Notes under the pieces: generated by a model
Told to the model about the DNA's origin: nothing
What the model saw: only the letters and a program-made list of their open reading frames with translations
The model's database searches: none
Program-made: the position numbers and the translations under genes
Part shown: positions 46,878 through 58,689 of the stretch, in pieces
How positions within the stretch are numbered: position 1 is the stretch's first letter
How the letters are laid out: every line of letters starts with the position of its first letter
From: Triplophysa rosa
Lineage: Eukaryota; Chordata; Actinopteri; Cypriniformes; Nemacheilidae
DNA length: 64,000 nt
Direction of reading: 5' to 3'
NCBI RefSeq assembly: GCF_024868665.1
Contig: NC_079890.1
Span: 39,413,773-39,477,772, forward strand

Positions 46878-47100
46878 GCATTACACATGGCAGAGCCTCG
46901 TGAGATTTACATGCTGATATAGCCAAGCATCATTGAGCCACTGTATAACAACAACTTTGATATTGTCCCAGATGCTGATGCGGCTAAAATAAAGCAAAGA
47001 TTTAAATGACCGTCCACCTGCTTCCTGAGTGATTACTGCCTGGAAGAAACAGTCACATATACATGAATAAATGTGGAAATAAATAAATGTATAAATAAAT
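46878..47100 (+). pseudogene. Spliced (processed) copy of the 46306-46620 exons
   Basis: GCATTACACATGGCAGAG... runs straight from block A to block B at 46916/46917 without the 220-bp intron, continues past block B into a third block at 46972 (ATGCTGATGCGGCTAAAATA) and ends in an A-rich AAATAAATAAAT tract. The frame after the stop reads SIIEPLYNNNFDIVPDADA. Source gene not recognised. Confidence 0.65.
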
Positions 47101-47910
47101 AAATTAAAAAAACGTGAAAAAAATATAATTACCCATAAATAAGGAAATAAAAGTAGAAATACTCATTTATTTTTGCTTTTTTACATTTCTTCATGGATTT
47201 ATTTTTGTATTTATTTATTTTTAATTAAGTCAGGTCTGGAATTCCATAGCTTAGGGGTTTTTACAGTAGAACTGCAAAGCAACAAATCCCGGTTTTTAGT
47301 ATCAAAAACCGAAACAGGACAGTTGTACGCGGATGTGCTTTTTAAGGATGAACTTGTCCAGGCAAGTGCATAGATGAGATTACTTTCGGTCAGGCACGAG
47401 GCTCGTGGTTGGGTTAAGATAGTTCAAGGACACTACAAGGTATAAGAGACAGAAGAACCGACAGCCACCTCGGATACAGCAGACCATCAGTATAGGCCTA
47501 CCCTGACGCTAGAAGCCCAGCTGAAGATAAGAAGCCCAGAAGCTGAATACACCTTTGTTTGAAACCGTAGTTATTGTATTTAGTATTGTATTTGTTGAAT
47601 ATTACTTGCCTTTAAAAGTTTGTTATAAAAAGAAAAGTAACCAATTAAAAGAAATTTAGTTGATTACAAAAACTGCCTACTAGGTTTTAACTGAGTGTTT
47701 TTAGACTTTGAGCAAGAACATACCACAAAGGAGTCTTCCGACCAAATTGTGAGTATTTGAAATAATTTAGGCTGGACTTACTTTACCTAACCTGAGAATA
47801 ATAAATAATAAGGTTAAAGGTGATAAGACAAAAATACACACCGTTTTTAAAAAAACTGTATGTCAGATCTTACTGTCTGTAAATAATTGGTCTCAAAGTG
47901 GAATAAAAAT
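47101..47910. other. No gene seen
   Basis: AT-rich with AAATAAAT repeats to about 47220. 47400-47760 has a transcribed-looking composition (AGAAGCCCAG repeats at 47508 and 47534) but no ORF or boundary I can support. Confidence 0.35.
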
Positions 47911-47916
47911 AAATTC

Positions 47917-48799
47917 TGTCACGACCCGGGTCAGGTCGGGGTAAATGTCTGCACGGGAACGGTCTTGTTTTGTCGAGCACGTGGAAGCTGTCTACTGACG
48001 GCTGATCATGTGCTCGGAGTCTGCATCACTGCGTCTGCGTCACCTTGGTGTCTCCGTTAGGGTTTTCCTTGCACTGGTGTTTTTCCACTCAGCTCTCACA
48101 CCCCTGTTTTCACTTCCCTCATTAAGCCCGCTTGTTCCCGCAATTGTCCCACACCTGTTAACTATTACAGCCCATCTAGGTTTCCTTTATAATCCCTTGG
48201 TGTCTCTTGTCCTGTGTCTGTCCGTTGTGTGTTTTTCACTACAGACTGACCTAGGTGCTGCTGCGGCTCACCTATTGCTTCTCGATATCCACTTGGATGC
48301 CTTAGCCTTAGCCTTAGCCTTAGCCTTGCCACAGTCCTAGTCATAGCCTTAGTCCTAGCTCTTCTAGTCATTTTGCCTTCACGAACGTGCTTCACTTGAC
48401 TCTGTTTTCCTTATCTTTTCCAGTGTGTTCTCTCCTCTCTCCCATCACGTCCCAGGTCTGCTCTCTGTCTACGCAGTATCCGTTGGCGTCCCGGCCGGTG
48501 GCCTCGCGCCACACCCGACCTAACAACAGTCGCATCAGGGGCACGATCTTCGCCACGAGCTACCAATTCTCTCTCCTCCTGAGAGTTGACTTGAGGAAGA
48601 CCCTCGAATCCCAACTACTGACCCCTTACCCCGGCGGGAAATTCTCGACGCTCTTCGGAGTACTCTCCCGTTCCGGTGGAGTATCTTCCTTCTTCCCGCG
48701 GCTATGCATTCCTTGGCTGTTTGGATTATTGACTGTTGCAATTCACTAATAAAGCTTTTTCCCGCATTTGGGTCTCTCTCAGCTTTGTCGACCGTGACA
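47917..48799 (+). mobile_element. Solo LTR, gypsy-type
   Basis: TGTCACGACCCGGG...GACCGTGACA, flanked by AAATTC at 47911-47916 and 48800-48805. AATAAAGC poly(A) signal at about 48749. A (TTAGCC)n tract at 48301-48330 corresponds to the hexamer array in 25708-26403. ORFs inside (48008-48749) are not genes. Confidence 0.88.
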
Positions 48800-48805
48800 A
48801 AATTC

Positions 48806-50250
48806 ACAAATTCGTGAATAATCAGTTATACACATCTCCACTGATTCAGATTGTACCAGTCACCAAAGATTCAACAACAAAAGCAAACTACACAAACACA
48901 TTTTATACTGCAATAAACTTTTCACTGTTTTTCTCATCGAAGTGTCTGTTTACACCGAGTACAAATAGCCCACCTTGTTGGCAGAGAATATTTGCTTTAG
49001 CTCCGCCCACCAGTATGTGATTGAAATAGAAAAAGTTTAAGAACGACATCATTTCAAAAAGCGACTCCAGTTGGGCTCCTTGACACGTCGCTGATGCCTC
49101 GCAGATGCCAGACAAATATCTGTATAATATCATGTAGTCTGAACAGCTCAACGATCGACCAACGTTTAAAGTTGTGTAATGTGAACTTGGCTTAACTCTG
49201 ACCACCACTGAGCTGCTGACGTAGGTGCATAACTAATTGATTGTTCCACTGATGCATGATGTGGGGGAGGCAAAATCATGCGGATGTAATAGTAACGTTA
49301 CATTTTAAAGCGGCCATTCCCCGTGATGCCAATTTCCAAACTTTAGTTTGTGAGTAATGTTGCTGTTATGATCATAAATAATATCTGCAAAATGATAAAG
49401 CTCAAAGTTCAGTGCCAAGCGAGATATTGTCTTTAACAGAATTCGCTTTTCAAGGACTACAGAGAACGGCTGGAATCGGACTACAGCCCTTTACTTCCCG
49501 GGTACATGATGTCACCATTCAGTTTCTGAAAAACCTCCACTCAAAGGAATACCCAAAAAGGGGAGAGGCCTTCCTTAGAGAAGAGGAAGAGCCGCTGGAG
49601 TAGTGTTTGGTTCTCAGAGATTGTAATCATTTGACTGAGCTGCGCTCTAAACTACTTTCACTTTCATCACAGTCCTCCAGCTGGTCATGAGAGTTCAGCG
49701 ACACACATTCTGAGAGAACCAACGCTCAAATAACAGCTTCATGACTTCAACATCGGCTGTGAAAGCTGTTCTGTGTAACACACTGATATTGTGTGTGTGT
49801 GCGCATACCTCTAAAACACTTCTATGAAGCGTGCTTTGAAGTCCTGTTTGCAAATGTCTCCTGGTCCATCTGCTTGTTTTATTATCCAATTTAGGTCCGA
49901 TATAGAAAGAAAAAACTAACGCTTCTGTTATTAGTGTTAATTAATATAACCGGTCTGACCCAATCGGTCCGGTGTCATTTCCCTCGCCATAGTAGGAAAC
50001 AAATTGCGATCTCTAACAAAGATTGACGTTTGCACATGCACTAGCAGACCTCCGATACACTTCGATGGATCCACATGTGGTTAACTGATGAAGCGAAGTT
50101 GACACCATTGTTACTGTTTATAGAGGATATGGACGTGTCGTCACTACCATGTGTACAAAGTGGCAAAACACTCAGCTAAATGACTGCTTACATTCTCAGG
50201 AAACGCAATTCCGCACAACATTTCAATGTCCAGGAAAACCTGATTCCTAG
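48806..50250. other. No supported gene
   Basis: ORFs at 48903-49208 (minus) and 49412-49603 (plus) have no recognisable motifs or splice support; the former lies in common GGTGGGCGGAGCT-type repeat. A short GT run lies at 49790-49802. Confidence 0.4.
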
Positions 50251-50254
50251 GGGT

Positions 50255-50345
50255 GTGCATCGTCACTGGTCTCATGATTCGATTCGATTATTATGTCAAT
50301 GATTCGATTCGATATCCCAATGCATCGCGATGCGTTGCATCATCA
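50255..50345. mobile_element. hAT-like left end
   Basis: AGGGGTGTGCATCG followed by ATTCGATTCGAT repeats, a frequent hAT terminus in fish. No right end identified. Confidence 0.5.
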
Positions 50346-50486
50346 ATTTTAAACATCACTGCACAAGTAAGACTGTCTCCCTACACTTTGTAAACATGTA
50401 CAACTTGCAGTGAAATGTTCATCTGGTACACTCCAAAGCCTTTGCAACAGAGGAGAATATAGAAAATATATGTAGGAAATATACAG

Positions 50487-50610
50487 TAAGGGAAATAATT
50501 ATTTGATCCCCTGCTGATTTTGTAAGTTTGCCTGCTTACAAAGAAATGAAGAGACTATAATTTTTATGGTAGGTTTATTTTAACTCATAGAGACAGAATA
50601 TTTAAAAAAG
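50487..50610. mobile_element. Tc1-like terminal repeat fragment
   Basis: ACAGTAAGGGAAATAATTAT, TTTGATCCCCTGCTGATTTT and AGAGACAGAATATTTAAAAA are Tc1 end sequences. It runs directly into rRNA sequence at 50614. Confidence 0.65.
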
Positions 50611-50613
50611 TTT

Positions 50614-50828
50614 CCTGAAGTTTCCCTCAGGATAGCTGGCGCTCGTTTGCAGTTTTATCCGGTAAAGTGAATGACTAGAGGCCTTGGGGCCGAAACGATC
50701 TCAACCTATTCTCAAACTTTAAATGGGTAAGAAGCCCGGCTCGCTGGCCTGGAGCCGGGCATGGAATGCGAGTGGCCAAGTGGGCCACTTTTGGTAATTA
50801 GAACTGGCGCTGTGGGATGAACCGAACG
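50614..50828 (+). rRNA. 28S rRNA gene fragment (pseudogene)
   Basis: About 215 bp clearly match the conserved core of eukaryotic large-subunit rRNA: TTTCCCTCAGGATAGCTGGC, GTTTTATCCGGTAAAG, GGGGCCGAAACGATCTCAAC, AATGGGTAAGAAGCCCGGCT and GGGATGAACCGAACG. Several substitutions in normally invariant positions and truncation at both ends show that it is not a working rRNA gene. Either a retrotransposed rRNA piece or the head of an rRNA-derived SINE. Confidence 0.92.
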
Positions 50829-51690
50829 TCAAATCAGCTTCCACATGCAAAACACCATGTGGAAGACAAAGACAATTAACTTTCCCTCCAAAGGTGCCAT
50901 CTCCTGATTGGGTCAGTCACGTCTGTAGGATGTGACATCCTTACAGTTTAAAGGAGACCACAAGAAGCGTGTTCGAAGTGTTCGACGGGTTCGTTCTTTC
51001 TCTCCTCTCTCTTCTTGCATTTTGATTTTCTTTTTGTCCGGGTACTGTCCGTGCCACCTCTACAAGGGTAGAACAATCTCTAAAGGATGGACTAGATGAA
51101 GACTTCACCTTTGACCCCTAAGTTTGTGCCAGGCTGCGGCCTCGTCTTTCTAGATACAGATCCTCTGCATAAAACTGGTTCTCTCTGATCACTTCCAGCC
51201 AAGATCCACTGGAGCCTCAACAAACTGCATCAGGACACTTTCTTTCTTTTGATGGGCAAGACATGCAAATATCATACTTAGTCTTATTAATGGATGCATA
51301 GCGCATCATTAATCCTTTTAACAAAGGTGCTTTGAAAGTAAGAAACTTGTGTTTTCGACGAAACCTTAATCAATTAATCGCAGCATGGAAATTTGATACC
51401 GGCACAAGCCTAGGGCACACTAACGTTAGAAGTTTGTTGTGGATTTAAAGTCGAAGCTAGAGAAGTAGCGCGGGCGACTGTAAAATATTACTCAGTAAAT
51501 TAATTGCATCTGACAGGTTCCTGTTTGCTGACATATCTGCACATCAACGCGTGCCAAACTAAACGGAAGTGCGGATGCAGCTTCCTTTTCCAGTGAAATA
51601 AGCTCTCATCAACTACACTGAAATCTTTCATCAGCTATACCTGAAATGTTGCCTCATTGGTGCACCAGTGTTTATAAGAGGCTTTTTAGC
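50829..51690. other. No gene; sequence downstream of the 28S piece
   Basis: No ORF. It may belong to the same inserted unit as the 28S fragment (see finding). TTTGATACCGGCACAAGCCT near 51391 may be a repeat border. Confidence 0.35.
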
Positions 51691-51730
51691 ATGCATATGC
51701 ATGAATTTCACTAGTGTTTGTAAACGATTA

Positions 51731-52003
51731 CAGTAATACATATGAATGGATTTCACTATTGCAGATCGATGTGTTTGTTTCAGTAAGGGGTATTTCAGTA
51801 ATACATATGAATGGTTTCACTAGTGTTTGTAAGAGTCATTTCAGTAATACATATGAATGAATTTCACTAAGTTCGATCGATGGTTTTATTTCACTAGTGT
51901 TGTAAGAGTCATTTCAGTAATACGTATGTAATACGTATGAATGAATTTCACTAAGTTCGATCGATGGTTTTATTTCACTAGTGTTTGTAAGAGTCATTTC
52001 AAT
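51731..52003. repeat. Imperfect minisatellite
   Basis: Units begin CAGTAATACATATGAATG at 51731, 51796, 51842 and 51915, with internal TTTCACTAGTGTTTGTAAGA and GTTCGATCGATGG. Unit length varies from 46 to 88 bp. Confidence 0.85.
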
Positions 52004-53393
52004 AATTAAGGCATACACGGCCCCTCATATATTTTTGTGCGACATATACTGTATTTCATAGGGTAACTGCATTCATAACTATTCAAATAATCTGTGCATG
52101 AGTATGTCGTGTACAATAAACACATTTTGCTTACGTGTCTATTAAAACACATACGAGAGCGGAGTCTCTGTCGAGCCCAAGTTGGTCGCATATTAATCCT
52201 TGTTTTATTTCTTCGTTTGTCCATAAGCCTGCTTGCCTCATTTGGCCTACGTTTATGCTTTTTTGGGTTTCCTTTACTCGCCAAAGAGTAATCGTGATCC
52301 ATAATAACAGAACAACAGATGCTGCGTCCAGATGCTGTATAAGCACTTGCGCATTTGCGTGTTCCTGAAGTTTCTACAAACGGAAACTGAGGGTAGTGCG
52401 GAGCACCGGATATTAAGTCACTGATATGCGACAAATATAGGGGAGACAAGGGACGAGCCATTATTTTAAATAGGGACGACGATGGATGGTGCCCTTTTTT
52501 CAGTTTCAGCACATGCCCCTCGAAAGTTCTGTGCACGGCCCTGATAAGAACTACAGTGATGTCAACACAAAATGTCCTCAACCTCTGAATCAGCCAATAG
52601 TGAGCCTGTGAGGGTGAGGTCACCGCAACATGACGTCATTCAATCTGAATCTGAATCAAGACTTTACAAATATTTGATTATATTAATATTGGTTTATCAT
52701 TTAATATATTTAGCTTTATTTTAAATCAATCCATAACTTATTTGGAATAGCATGATTGTTAGCATTTACAATAATACATAAGCATTTAAAAATGGAAGCG
52801 AAGTACAGATGTGAACCATTAAAATAAACAAGCGTACATAAAATTATGGGGAAACGTTTTAAAAGGGGACCTTGAACTAAATGCATTAAATCTAATATAG
52901 CAATGACACACTAGTGTTACACACTGTCCCTCAGGCTATAGTACACAACTACACAACTAACAACACAAACAGTGAGAAGGATTATAATGAGCTTCAGCAA
53001 GAACAATAACAGAAATCACTGAAGAAAATCAACCAGCATTTACATGAAACATGCAGTTTGTGTATCCAGATTAAAGATGTTTAATGCAAGAACCTGTAAA
53101 GAAAGCAAAGATTCAGTCAATCACATTATATATCTATATACTATTTTATTATTATATTACACAGTGCATTGTCATGCAACGTTTCTAAAATGTGGCTTAA
53201 TGAATGCATACAGTTTTGAGCGAAAGGCAAAAGAAGTGAAAAATGTCGATTTTGGTTGAATTTGAGGTGTCCATCGTTTTTGCATGTCTGATGTTTTGGT
53301 TTCGGTTTAAAAAGGAACATGCAGGAATGGGGATGCTCATTTCGGTTAATTTCCCTAACCGAGAACCGACACTCATTATCTGAACTGTGGGAA
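52004..53393. other. No supported gene
   Basis: A 205-codon ORF (52006-52623, minus) is long but has no domain, signal peptide or splice context, and its N-terminal part covers repeat-like GGGCCGTGCACAGA sequence. The rest is AT-rich. Confidence 0.4.
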
Positions 53394-53401
53394 TATTTTT
53401 T

Positions 53402-55056
53402 CAGAGGTGGACGAAGTACACAACTTCCTTACTTGAGTGAAAGTACAGATACTACTGGTCAAATATTACTCCACTACAAGTAAAAGTTGTAAAGACAGAT
53501 TCTTACTTGAGTAAAAGTACAGAAGTACGTGCTTTTAAAAGTACTCAAGTATTAAAAGTACATTTCCTTTATGTCAGTTGTGCATTGTTTTATTGTCGTA
53601 TACCTTATGCCTCTGAAGCACCCTACTGAATACACCGAGTAGCTCACAGTATCAGTGGTATTAAAGGAGTAGTTCACTTCAAAATTTGCCCCCATTGACT
53701 TTCCATAGTAGTTTTTATTCCTACTATGGAAAGTCAATGGGGGCAAATTTTGCAGTGAGCAACTCCTTTAAGAGCTTTATATGTTTAGCACATATATGTT
53801 TAGTTTAGATATAATCCTGTATGATCATTTAGCCTAATTATCCTCATTAGCCCCCTAGGCCTATATGTATTTATGAGCAGTGTTCTTTTATTTTGTATAT
53901 TCCCTTTACCAGTTTTAGCAGCAATTTACCAGTAAGTAGTAAGGTTCTTGTAAATAGTAAAGTGTAGAAGCCATGTGTTTGTTGGACTTATTACCATAAT
54001 TTAACTACAAACATAAACTATAGCTAGTATAATAATGAATATAATGAAACTATGGTATGTTTAGTTGCTGTGGTTTTACTAAAGATTATTAATTGGAGTA
54101 TGGTTCCTATATTTAGAAAATGGTAAATTTGTGGATACTGTGGTTTTAATGCAAATACCATCCCTGCTGAAAAAAAACAATGAATTTTTTAATTAGAATG
54201 AGATTTTTAAATTAAATTCCTCTTTGTAGTGTGTTTTGGGTTTTATTCCAATAGGATTTACCATCCCACAATAGAATCCATCACATACAAGTAGACAACA
54301 AGTATCCATAGTACAATTCCCATTATAACCATTAAATCCATTACATTTTATGTTGTATTTTGGGCAGGGTTCTATTGTTTTTATTTCAACAGGAATACTT
54401 CAACTATAGTTACTTCAGTAAAAACATCATTCATTTTCCAAATCGCTTTAAATGATATAGCAGCAGATCAGAAGTTAACACGCACGTGTAGCTCAAGGTG
54501 TATGTGATGCTTATTTACCGTTTAGCCGTTATGCCGATCATTTTCATGACAATGTTTCAACGATCTTTGACTGATCGTAACCCACAGATGATTACACCAC
54601 ACTTTAACATGTGCCTTTTTCCTCTTTTAATGTTCTATTTGCCTTTTCAGAGCGCTATCAACGATGTAGCAGCGCCTACGTTTACATTAGTTTAGCGGGG
54701 AAGATCCCAGAGTTGCCAGATTTGCGTTAAAAAAATCTGCCAAATGGCCATTCAAAGCTTGCCGGAAAACCGCGAGTTAGAAAAACTGAAATACTTGGCA
54801 ACAGTAAAAGGTCCTGGCAGATCGCAAGCCAGATAAATTGTGCACACAGGAAACCCCGCTGCATAGAAACCATTTTCTACTTTTGGACCTTTTTATAAAT
54901 GTAGTGGAGTAAAAAGTATGATATTTGTCTTTCAAATGTAGTCAAGTTAAAGTACAAGTACTCAGAAAAAATAATACTCAAGTAAAGTACAGATACTCAA
55001 AAAGTGTACTTAAGTACAGTACTCAGGCAAATTTACTTCGTTACTGTCCACCTCTG
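53402..55056. mobile_element. Tol2-like non-autonomous hAT element
   Basis: CAGAGGTGGACGAAGTACAC at the left; the right end TTCGTTACTGTCCACCTCTG is its inverse, with AAGTACAGATACT-type sub-terminal repeats on both sides as in the Tol2 family. Perfect 8-bp duplication TATTTTTT at 53394-53401 and 55057-55064. 1655 bp with no transposase. Contains a nested hairpin at 53661-53771. Confidence 0.95.
53661..53771. mobile_element. 111-bp TTAA-bounded hairpin MITE
   Basis: TTAAAGGAGTAGTTCAC ... GAGCAACTCCTTTAA; nearly the whole length folds back (CCCCCATTGACTTTCCATAG pairs with CTATGGAAAGTCAATGGGGG). Nested in the Tol2-like element. Confidence 0.93.
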
Positions 55057-55404
55057 TATTTTTTAGATAAAAGTATGATTTAAATATCAATATAATCAAT
55101 AAGTGTTTTCTTTCATTTGTTTCATTGCTGTGTGTTTTGTCATGTGCTTTCTTTTCCTCGTGGGTTCTGTGGCAACAAGAAACAGAGAAAGTTGGGGGTT
55201 GGAGTCTAAATATCTAGATAAACACACACACATATAAAGAGTCACAAAGAAAAATAAATGTTATGAATCAATCCACTGATATGTTCTAAGTATAATCATG
55301 AGTTGTGATGTGTTTTAATGAATCATAGGATTAAGAAACAACGCTATATAATTAAAAACATTAGATGATTAGTGTTTTCTTTTTACTAAAAGAATGTTAA
55401 GAAT

Positions 55405-55818
55405 GTTGGTATGTTGTCCGGCCACAATAAACTGTTTTTAGGAGACCACTCCTTGGGGGAGGGTGTCCCTGGAGAACATTCCTCAATACTAGCGACTGAC
55501 CACAGGATGTATGTTTTGAGAAGGTTTTATTTTTCAGGAACTAAGCAGATAAACGTGGCGTATGGTGATTGGTGGAAAGAGAACAACACTCCTTAAAAGG
55601 CAAAGGCGGGGTCAGAAGATAGAACGACGTCACATACTTTATAAATATGAGTGTTTTGAATATTTTGTTGTTGTTGGCTGTTGGAGAGAGTGTGGAGAGC
55701 AACTGACAACCCAAAGCTTTGTTACTCTTTGAAATCTGATTAATAAACTTCAGTTTTGAACTTAAAAGTTTCTCTTCGAATTTTGAACATGCAGGACTGC
55801 CTCTAAAGTCCAACAGAA
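55405..55818 (+). mobile_element. Putative solo LTR
   Basis: TGTTGGTATGTTGTCCGG at the start, TATAAATA at about 55639, AATAAACTT at 55742 and a possible ...GTCCAACA end. The promoter and poly(A) layout is LTR-like, but no target duplication was found. Confidence 0.45.
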
Positions 55819-55867
55819 CATTAACCGTTAACCGATAAGATTCTAATAATAAATTGGAATTTAAAAA

Positions 55868-55970
55868 ATACATGCTGCGTCTCATTTCGAAGGCTGCGTC
55901 CTCCGGAGGTCGCGTTTGTCCGCCGCATGCGACATCCGGAGGACGCAGACTTCGAAATGACAACACAGCT
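55868..55970. mobile_element. Palindromic MITE
   Basis: ATTTCGAAGGCTGCGTCCTC pairs with GAGGACGCAGACTTCGAAAT around a GCGTTTGTCCGCC loop. Short and non-coding. Confidence 0.75.
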
Positions 55971-56247
55971 ACAGTTGACGAGGGTCTGTGACTGTGACAC
56001 GTTAAATATACAAACATTTTTTTCACAGATTTATTTTAACATGCAAACAGCAGCATAACGAATACATCAACAACAGCACCTGCATTCACATATTATCATA
56101 TTTTCACGAACCTGCGGCGTTTTGGACAACGGAGAAAAACTAAAATAATATAAATCCAAAGCATAAAATAAACAGGCAAGAAAAAACCGGAATTAATTAA
56201 AATATGACAAAACGAAAACACAGAAGAACCGGCAAAGTTTATTTCCG

Positions 56248-56547
56248 TCAGAAAGTTTTTTCATCAAATAAAAATAGCAGGCCTACCTCAATCCAAAGCT
56301 TGGAGTTTTTATTTAATAAAGTAACATGTTTACGTGTTGTGGTGACAGTCTGGAGCTTGTTGACAATTAGACCCGAGGCAGAAAACACCCTTTCAGATGG
56401 CACGGATGTCCCGGGAATGTAGAGATAACGCCTCGGGAAGCGCGTCACATTTGCTTTCCACCAGCCAGTCTTAGCTAAACATATATAAATCCGATCTGCT
56501 ATACCACCCAAAATACAAACATTATTTTTTAGTGATTCATATTTCAC
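56248..56547 (-). pseudogene. hAT transposase C-terminal fragment (ZBED type)
   Basis: YLYIPGTSVPSERVFSASGL and IVNKLQTVTT are the C-terminal dimerisation region of hAT/ZBED transposases. WWKANVTRFP precedes it, with a deletion between FP and RRYLYIP. The remainder of the protein is missing. Confidence 0.88.
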
Positions 56548-58689
56548 ATTCGTATTTTTACGTCACGTCTAAAACAAGGCAGGGAAACCACCGGTCGCGC
56601 CGTTTTCTTCTCCAAAGCGCACGGGCAGCCGATGCTAAGCATCCATGAGATAAGTTTATGTAAAGGATAAATTGATGGCTAGCACCGAAATTCCCTTGCA
56701 GTAGCTCCGCTATTAGCTTTGCTGAGCCGTAGACACGCCGGGAAGACAGAGAATGTCACAGCGCATTGTGAGCGCGATTGTCTCGTGTCTACATTTAAAA
56801 CGAAGAACTTGAGCTTGAGCAAGGCTGCCAGTGGCACTCCGTTTGGAGGAGTAAAGCCCTGACAAATGTGGCCTCAACAATCAGATGAATTACACGTGTC
56901 CAGTTTCGTCAAGTGACTTGCTTGATCTGTCTCGAAAACGTTTCGGAGGGCATTTACACCTAGTCGCACGTGTCTGCACGCTCCGTGAGTTAATGCTTAG
57001 CATATTTTTCTTTAACCATACAGAAAACTAAAAACATGTACGATTTAATAGTCATGTAAAAACGTATTATTAAATAATTTTTATTATTAAAAAAATATTA
57101 TTAATATTATTAAACTTAAAATAAACATACCTTTCAAATCCGCTTTAAACTGCCGTCTTTAAAAGACCGCAATATAGATGTGACAGAATGAGCTTCCACA
57201 AGTAAGGAGGAAGCAGAAGAAATAGTTGATAAGCGAGGAAAGACTAATTCAGTGGTATGGAAGTGGTTCGGCTATCGAAGATCTGATAAACTTCAGGTTA
57301 CAGTGTGCTGCAAAATGTGTCGGAGAGTGGTGCCGACTAGCGGAAACACAACAAACCTGTTCCACCATCTGAAGCAGTTTCATCCGATGGAACATTCTGA
57401 GAGTGGGAAGATATGGCACCATAAAAGTGTAAGCCAATCTGTCCCTGAAGCATCACCTGCCCCGACACCAACTATGTCAAAAGAAAAACCTGTGCGGCAG
57501 CAAACACAGATGGTTGCATTCATGCCTTATGACAAAACAGTCTAAACGCCATAAAGACATTACTAGGGCTGTTACAAACTTTTTGGCTAAAGACATGATG
57601 CCCTTTAGTATGGTGGAAAACGTGGGCTTCAGGAAACTTGTGTCAATCATCGACCCCAGATACGAGCTCCCTGGCCGAAAATATTTTTTGTGCACAGCCA
57701 TACCTACACTGTATGGTGAAGTGAGGGAAAGGGTGGAGGAGCAATTGAGCTCAGTGTCGTATTTTGCGACCACAGCTGACCTGTGGTCAAGCCGAAACTT
57801 GCAACCATACTTAAGCCTGACAGTCCACTTTATTGACCAAGATTGGAAGCTTGTCAGCTTATGCCTCCAGATGGTCTACTTTCCTGAGGATCACACAGGC
57901 GAAAAAATTGCAGCCGGACTTACGGATACGCTCGCCTCCTGGGGACTCAGCGATGACCGCCAGGTCTGCATCACCACGGATAGCGGGACAAATATAATCA
58001 AAGCTGCTGAGTTGAATGGATGGACAAGACTACAGTGCTTCGGGCACCGACTGAACTCTGCTATTGGTAAGTTATACACAGTTAACATAAATGTTTGTAT
58101 TATGTTATTTTTCGTTATGGTGTGTGATGATATATTACTAAAATCACTGCAGTAACAAATAGGCGATATGCTTAGCTTTTCATAGCAGTACTTGTATATT
58201 TTTGATAGCTGTTTTTACATTATTTATATTCTTTTTATATTCACACAAATATAAATAAAGAAATAAAACACTTGAGTGCTGCTCTGCTAGTGGCTGCTCT
58301 GCTACTCAGCATAAAGCTACATAAACTCAGACACTAGATATCATATTACTTAGTACTTATTGGCCTATGGTTTTGATTAGGTGATTTCATTTCCCCCATT
58401 TAAGTTATTTTATAGGCTAGTATTATTTCAAATTTTGGTCAAGACATACATATTTGTATGGATTATACATGCAGCAATTCTCAATTAATTTCCAAGTTGT
58501 TTTACTGGCATGGGCACAGATGTTTATTTTACCGAATCACATGTGAAAAAATTTAAGTAGGAGAATAGTGATTTTGCTTAAATTGATTTAAAATAATCTA
58601 AAAAACAAAATTGTTATTAAAATATAATTACAAATGAGAACGGTACATTGCAATTTGCAATATTTTTTTCTCTCCGTCTACAGAGAAAT

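Noticed and set aside
48903..49208. 101-codon minus-strand ORF
   Set aside because: Looks like a widespread repeat (GGTGGGCGGAGCT) rather than a gene.
51690..52003. CRISPR-like array
   Set aside because: Repeats are imperfect with variable unit length and no unique spacers, and the genome is eukaryotic.
52006..52623. 205-codon ORF on the minus strand
   Set aside because: No domain, signal peptide, membrane segment or splice context; composition resembles translated repeat and it overlaps common GGGCCGTGCAC-type sequence.
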